A stretch of DNA of 9,354 nucleotides from Herminiimonas sp. (lineage in GTDB: Bacteria; Pseudomonadota; Gammaproteobacteria; Burkholderiales; Burkholderiaceae): assembly GCA_014377155.1 (NCBI GenBank), contig JACMQD010000380.1, positions 1 through 9,354 of the forward strand, in the 5' to 3' direction. Every line of letters begins with the position of its first letter. Positions within the stretch are counted from its first letter, which is position 1. This document shows, piece after piece, positions 6,758 through 9,354 of this stretch. Position numbers and translations under genes: made by a program. A model generated the notes under the pieces. It made no database searches, had not been told where the DNA came from, and was given only the letters and a program-made list of their open reading frames with translations.

Positions 6758-6893
6758 AGAGAACTTGCAAGACTAGTTCCGCCATTTTGCGAATATTTCA
6801 TGGAACCGCATGGACGGAGTCACCACCTACTTTCAGTCGGTACAGGATCCTGGCCGGGAACTGCTGCCGGTGTGTCCGCACATACGATGTCGC

Positions 6894-6905
6894 GTGGCAT
6901 GCCAC
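6894..6905. repeat. 12-bp perfect palindrome GTGGCATGCCAC
   Basis: This complete palindrome ends 30 nt before ATG 6936 and 18 nt before the GGAG ribosome site of the copy B chaperone. The position suits an operator in the leader or start region. Because it has no central spacer it would make a poor RNA hairpin, so a protein site is the more natural reading. Confidence 0.5.
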
Positions 6906-6935
6906 AGCGCTGAATTCGAACATGGAGCAACGATA

Positions 6936-7406
6936 ATGAAAGAACGTTTCGAAAAACTGATCACGGCGTTTTGTGCGGCAATCGAGTTGCCTTGCCCCGA
7001 GCGCATGATCGGTGGCACACCGTTTTCCATGAATCAGGTTGTCTGTTCGATTTCCTGCCGGTCGCATGGCAACGACAATCTGCTGCTGATTCATATCGAT
7101 TTTGGTGAAGTGACGAAAGAAGCGGAAGCAGTTATTTTCTACGCCTTGTTGCGCGACAATTTCCTGGATTTTTCTTTGAAGAATTGCTCCTTCGGAATTT
7201 CGGGATTGTCTGGTCATATTGTCTACGCTTCTTCGTATTCTATCGATATAATGACGCCCGATTCGCTGCTCGCGGCATTGACTACGCTGACATGGCAGGC
7301 GAAGCTTTGGCGGACCAATCATGCGACCGTGCAGAAAAATTCGATTACCGGAGCACTGACACACCGGCCGCATTTTCTTTCGGCGACATCGAACGGGATG
7401 CCGTAG
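6936..7406 (+). CDS. CesT-like (type III secretion style) chaperone, copy B
   Basis: This predicted 156-residue cytosolic secretion chaperone is a paralogue of copy A. Features in order: MKERFEKLITAFCAAIELP, a strand-rich segment NLLLIHIDFG (48-57), the helix EAVIFYALLRDN (64-75), CSFGISGLSGHIVY (84-97), and a helix ending Trp125-Arg126. Shared residues include F5, E6, L8, T10, C13, A14, L18, P19, N33, C37, S38, F56-G57, A70-L71-L72, N75, S92-G93, T107-P108 and W125-R126. GGAG at 6924-6927 lies 8 nt before the ATG, and the paralogue alignment begins at this Met, so the upstream in-frame start at 6810 is unlikely. A roughly 30-residue Ser/Thr-containing tail follows the conserved part and has no counterpart in copy A. 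The 92-aa gene 83 bp downstream is a candidate partner. Confidence 0.72.
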   Translation: MKERFEKLITAFCAAIELPCPERMIGGTPFSMNQVVCSISCRSHGNDNLLLIHIDFGEVTKEAEAVIFYALLRDNFLDFSLKNCSFGISGLSGHIVYASSYSIDIMTPDSLLAALTTLTWQAKLWRTNHATVQKNSITGALTHRPHFLSATSNGMP

Positions 7407-7489
7407 CAAGTCAACACGACACACCGTTTTGTGCTATCTGCAATCGAGTCTAAACGTTGCGGCAATCGATATAAGCAAAGGAAAGCACT

Positions 7490-7768
7490 GTGAAATTAAA
7501 TTCGTTCAGCATGCCTTATTCGATTAAAGAATCGCGCGACAATGAGGTTGCAGCCCCGCAAAGCAACTTCCACAGCGCGGCAAAATTTTTTGACACACCG
7601 ACGCGATTGGCAGGCAGCTCCGACCGCCTGGTGCCGGCGTACAGCACGGCGTTGTCTCCCGGCCAGATCAGCGCGCGCGTTGCCAGTGTAATGAGCTATG
7701 ACAGGAGCAAGAGCTTTCCTCATTCGCAGGTCACAATCGAAGCGTGGGCAGAATCGGTCTGTGCCTGA
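7490..7768 (+). CDS. Unrecognised 92-aa protein, candidate chaperone partner or secreted substrate
   Basis: I do not recognise this protein. A GTG start at 7490 has a strong ribosome site (AAGGAAA, 7478-7484), which is the main reason to accept it as a gene. The product has no signal peptide or transmembrane helix. Its N terminus is polar and Ser-rich (MKLNSFSMPYSIKES), amphipathic and without strong charge bias, the kind of composition seen at the start of type III substrates. The rest is rich in Ser, Ala and Val and ends WAESVCA. It follows the copy B chaperone in the same direction after 83 bp, with no terminator visible, so the two may be co-transcribed. Chaperone-substrate pairs are often arranged like this. 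Function and secretion are inference from context only. Confidence 0.55.
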   Translation: MKLNSFSMPYSIKESRDNEVAAPQSNFHSAAKFFDTPTRLAGSSDRLVPAYSTALSPGQISARVASVMSYDRSKSFPHSQVTIEAWAESVCA

Positions 7769-7950
7769 TACCAAGACGTCAGGCTGACAATGCCGTTAGC
7801 CGACGATTTTCGAAGCGGAAGTGAATGTTCGAACTGGCCGAAACAGCCGCCGTGCTTGCTTTATGACTATCTGAAAGTTTCGCGGAAAAATTAGAACCAG
7901 GCGTCTTTTCATGCCACTCAAGTGAAAGTAAAACTTTCCTAGAGGACAAG
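7769..7950 (+). promoter_or_regulatory. Leader of the Sel1-repeat gene with repeated GAAAGT elements
   Basis: GAAAGTTTC at 7873-7881 is palindromic around its central base. GAAAGT/ACTTTC with a 3-nt spacer occurs at 7924-7938, directly before the ribosome site AGAGGA. The second element could form a short hairpin at the start of translation or be a protein site. TTCG at 7809-7812 and 7828-7831 is one base short of the hrpII-box spacing. I could not place a clear promoter. Confidence 0.35.
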
Positions 7951-8544
7951 ATGAAAATTTCACCGGTTCTGTGCATCTTCGTGCTTTGCCTGCCGTCGAT
8001 GCAGGTCATAGCGGAAAGCCGAATCACGGCCGATACACCTGCTTTGAATTTCACTGGCAAGAGCGCTTCCTCGGTTGCCTTGCGGAGCCTGCAACGGCGT
8101 GCTGCCGAAGGCGACACGACTGCCCAATACGAAATGGGCACGCGCTACTTAAAGGGCAACGGCGTGAAGCAGGACAACGCAGCAGCATTCGCCTGGTTTC
8201 GCCGAGCCGCCGACAACGACAACGCCGATGCGCAATTCATGCTTGCAGGAATGTACGATGAAGGCCTCGCAGTTGCGCAGGATTTTCAAACCGCAGCCGA
8301 ATGGAACCTCAAGGCAGCGCAGCAAGGCCATGCTGGCGCACTCTATAATCTTGGGATGCTGCACACCATGGGAGACGGCGTCGCACGCGACCTGATCCAG
8401 GCACACATGTGGTTCAACCTGGCTGCGGCCAAGGGAAATGCGGCCGGCGTCGAAGGCCGCAAACGATGCGAGGTCAAAATGAGCCAATGGCAACTTGGCG
8501 AAGCACAGGCACTGGCACGGGAATGGCAAGCAAAATTCAAATAG
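7951..8544 (+). CDS. Secreted Sel1-repeat (TPR-like) protein
   Basis: This is a periplasmic or exported protein of 197 residues that probably acts as a protein-protein interaction scaffold. A signal peptide (MKISPVLCIFVLCLPSMQVIA, likely cleaved after Ala21) is followed by a roughly 27-residue linker and then three Sel1-type repeats. These are at about 51-87 (AAEGDTTAQYEMGTRYLKGNGVKQD...), 88-123 (NADAQFMLAGMYDEGLAVAQD...) and 124-160 (AGALYNLGMLHTMGDGVARD...). The last repeat ends AHMWFNLAAAKGN, the usual form of a terminal Sel1 repeat. A charged C-terminal helix follows. AGAGGA lies close before ATG 7951. Sel1 proteins are common in accessory loci and do not define a pathway alone. It may be its own unit, since 182 bp separate it from the preceding gene. 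Confidence 0.88.
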   Translation: MKISPVLCIFVLCLPSMQVIAESRITADTPALNFTGKSASSVALRSLQRRAAEGDTTAQYEMGTRYLKGNGVKQDNAAAFAWFRRAADNDNADAQFMLAGMYDEGLAVAQDFQTAAEWNLKAAQQGHAGALYNLGMLHTMGDGVARDLIQAHMWFNLAAAKGNAAGVEGRKRCEVKMSQWQLGEAQALAREWQAKFK

Positions 8545-8652
8545 GCGGTTGCGCTGGTCTGTCTGGCGTGGAAGACCGACGAGGTTGGCGTTAAATTGAT
8601 GGACGATTCGCCTCGCCTTTTCTACCGGGAATCTGTCTGTCTTGAGACCTCG

Positions 8653-8690
8653 AAAAGAAAAACCGGCCCGGCGAACGAAGGGTTGGCCGG
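8653..8690 (-). terminator. Rho-independent terminator-like hairpin on the minus strand
   Basis: Read on the minus strand, CCGGCC (8690-8685), a 16-nt loop and GGCCGG (8668-8663) form a 6-bp all-GC stem followed directly by TTTTTCTTTT (8662-8653). This is the classic arrangement, but no minus-strand protein gene ends here. It may end a small RNA, or block antisense transcription into the Sel1 gene. Confidence 0.5.
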
Positions 8691-8872
8691 ATGCGCAAAA
8701 TCGATATGTTGATCATGTCGGCGAATCGTGCGCCATGCATGGGATTTTGCCGCCGATTTTGCCAACCCCTACAAAATGCTGGTGACCGACGGCATGGTAA
8801 ATGTCGCCACGCTCCCATTGCGTTCCGCGCCATGCACCAAACCTCAAAAAATCTCAACGTCGTTCAGAATTT
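8653..8872 (-). ncRNA. Candidate minus-strand small RNA (speculative)
   Basis: The terminator at 8653-8690 is preceded on the minus strand by a possible promoter: TTGACG (8907-8902), an 18-bp spacer and TGAAAT (8883-8878). That would give a transcript of about 220 nt starting near 8872. The -10 matches the consensus at only four of six positions. No reading frame in it has a ribosome site. It is offered as a testable candidate, not as an identified RNA family. Confidence 0.22.
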
Positions 8873-8940
8873 CCTCGATTTCACGCGCACGACACAATGA
8901 ACGTCAACAATAGCGTTTTCGCATTTTGCAGACGCTCATC

Positions 8941-9354
8941 ATGTTCGGATCCCGTTACTTCGCACTCAAGCAAAGTCCTGCAACGCGCAATACCGAAGCG
9001 TTCGAACCGTTGCTCGGTAAGGCGGCTTTGGTGCCGAGTTCGAGCCATCCACAGCTTGGCTGCGCTGCCCGTATTACCGGCGCCAAAAATGAACACACCG
9101 TTCGCAATGCATTGATCGACCTGATTCCTTTCCACCGATCGACGCCGCGCGGAACACCTGCCTATCGAGCGCCTACGCATTCCTGGAACGCCGCCGCCGC
9201 CGATATGGCAAGAACCTATTTCAAGGAGATCGAAAAACCGATCTCAGTACCCGCCCTGGCAGAGGCAATCAGCTGCATCGAACTCGCGCGACAGGTGCGA
9301 GCCGGCAAGGAATATTCGACATCGCCGCTGCGGCGCTGCTTTCCGCTGATACGC
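8941..9354 (+). CDS. Unrecognised protein, 5' part (runs off the window)
   Basis: From ATG 8941 the frame stays open for 138 codons to the window edge; the preceding in-frame stop is TAG 8911-8913. Third positions are fairly GC-rich, as in the neighbouring genes. The product begins MFGSRYFALKQSPATRNTEAF and has no signal peptide or transmembrane helix. It then has a Pro/Ser/Thr-containing stretch around residues 66-82, and a more helical part after residue 89 (DMARTYFKEIEKPISVPALAEAISCIELARQVRAG). That last segment slightly resembles the start of an AraC-type helix-turn-helix, but not enough to call. There is no clear ribosome site, so the true start may differ. Given the chaperones nearby, an effector or a regulator are both possible; neither is supported by a recognised motif. 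Confidence 0.5.
   Translation, partial: MFGSRYFALKQSPATRNTEAFEPLLGKAALVPSSSHPQLGCAARITGAKNEHTVRNALIDLIPFHRSTPRGTPAYRAPTHSWNAAAADMARTYFKEIEKPISVPALAEAISCIELARQVRAGKEYSTSPLRRCFPLIR

Larger units (their letters stand above)
6505..6935. promoter_or_regulatory. Divergent intergenic region between the two CesT-like genes
   Basis: This 431-bp space separates the divergent starts of the two chaperone genes, so it should hold promoters in both directions. I could not identify a convincing -35/-10 pair. Three dyads stand out and are listed separately (6597-6618, 6745-6757, 6894-6905). I looked for the type III regulatory hrpII/PIP pattern (paired TTCG elements about 20 bp apart) and found none. The possible frames across it have no codon bias and no ribosome sites. 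Confidence 0.45.
8545..8940. other. Intergenic region, no convincing protein gene
   Basis: These 396 bases lie between the Sel1 gene and the edge gene. The clearest element is a minus-strand terminator-like hairpin (8653-8690). A plus-strand frame at 8728-8913 (GTG start, 61 residues) has somewhat coding-like third positions in FANPYKMLVTDGMVNVATLP but no ribosome site. It could be a gene remnant. The remaining open frames cross the terminator or lack start signals. Confidence 0.4.

Noticed and set aside
7585..7605. TTGACA-like hexamer inside the 92-aa gene
   Set aside because: No -10 element lies at a suitable distance and the site is inside a coding frame.
7763..7784. GCCTG/CAGGC hairpin at the end of the 92-aa gene as a terminator
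   Set aside because: The stem is only 5 bp with a 12-nt loop and no T-run.
7809..7831. Possible hrpII/PIP box (paired TTCG) upstream of the Sel1 gene
   Set aside because: The start-to-start spacing is 19 bp, not the 20 bp of TTCG-N16-TTCG, and no -10 follows at the expected distance.
8591..8857. 88-codon minus-strand frame
   Set aside because: It starts with TTG without a ribosome site and runs through the minus-strand terminator-like hairpin.

Overview
The window looks like a chromosomal accessory region of a betaproteobacterium, probably Burkholderiales (Oxalobacteraceae or Burkholderiaceae). That is inference from the moderately high GC content, codon use and gene families; no marker gene is present. 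Much of the content falls into two themes: an R64-type (type IVb) pilus cluster on the left, and a small locus with two CesT-like, type III-style secretion chaperones on the right.

Positions 1-3240 (+) form one tight run. It starts with the C-terminal end of a probable PilR/GspF-type inner-membrane protein, then a PilS-like major prepilin, a PilM-like membrane-anchored protein, a PilV-like minor pilin/adhesin with a hexapeptide-repeat stalk, and a secreted IagB/PilT(R64)-type lytic transglycosylase. Spacing is short and both pilins have prepilin peptidase sites. A convergent gene (3296-4000, -) encodes an OmpR-type regulator whose receiver has lost the phosphoacceptor Asp, the N-terminal acidic pair and the Lys, so it is probably not controlled by phosphorylation.

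Positions 4001-4911 are a long, partly AT-rich region without a convincing gene. It precedes a PilT-like hexameric ATPase (4912-6006, +), which ends in a 12-bp perfect hairpin shared with the convergent gene that follows.

Positions 6076-7406 hold two divergently transcribed paralogues of a CesT-like chaperone. They align without gaps over their first 126 residues, and the roughly 430-bp space between them holds three dyads. The minus-strand copy starts ATG followed by nine A residues, where a one-base change would close the frame. The plus-strand copy is followed after 83 bp by an unrecognised 92-aa gene with a good ribosome site, a candidate secreted partner. A secreted Sel1-repeat protein follows (7951-8544), then about 400 bp with a minus-strand terminator-like hairpin, then an unrecognised reading frame that runs off the right edge (8941-9354).

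Working model (inference): a type IVb pilus with its own atypical regulator and a PilT-like ATPase sits beside a locus encoding secretion chaperones and one or more candidate substrates. No type III apparatus gene lies in the window, so whether the chaperones serve a type III system elsewhere or something linked to the pilus is open.
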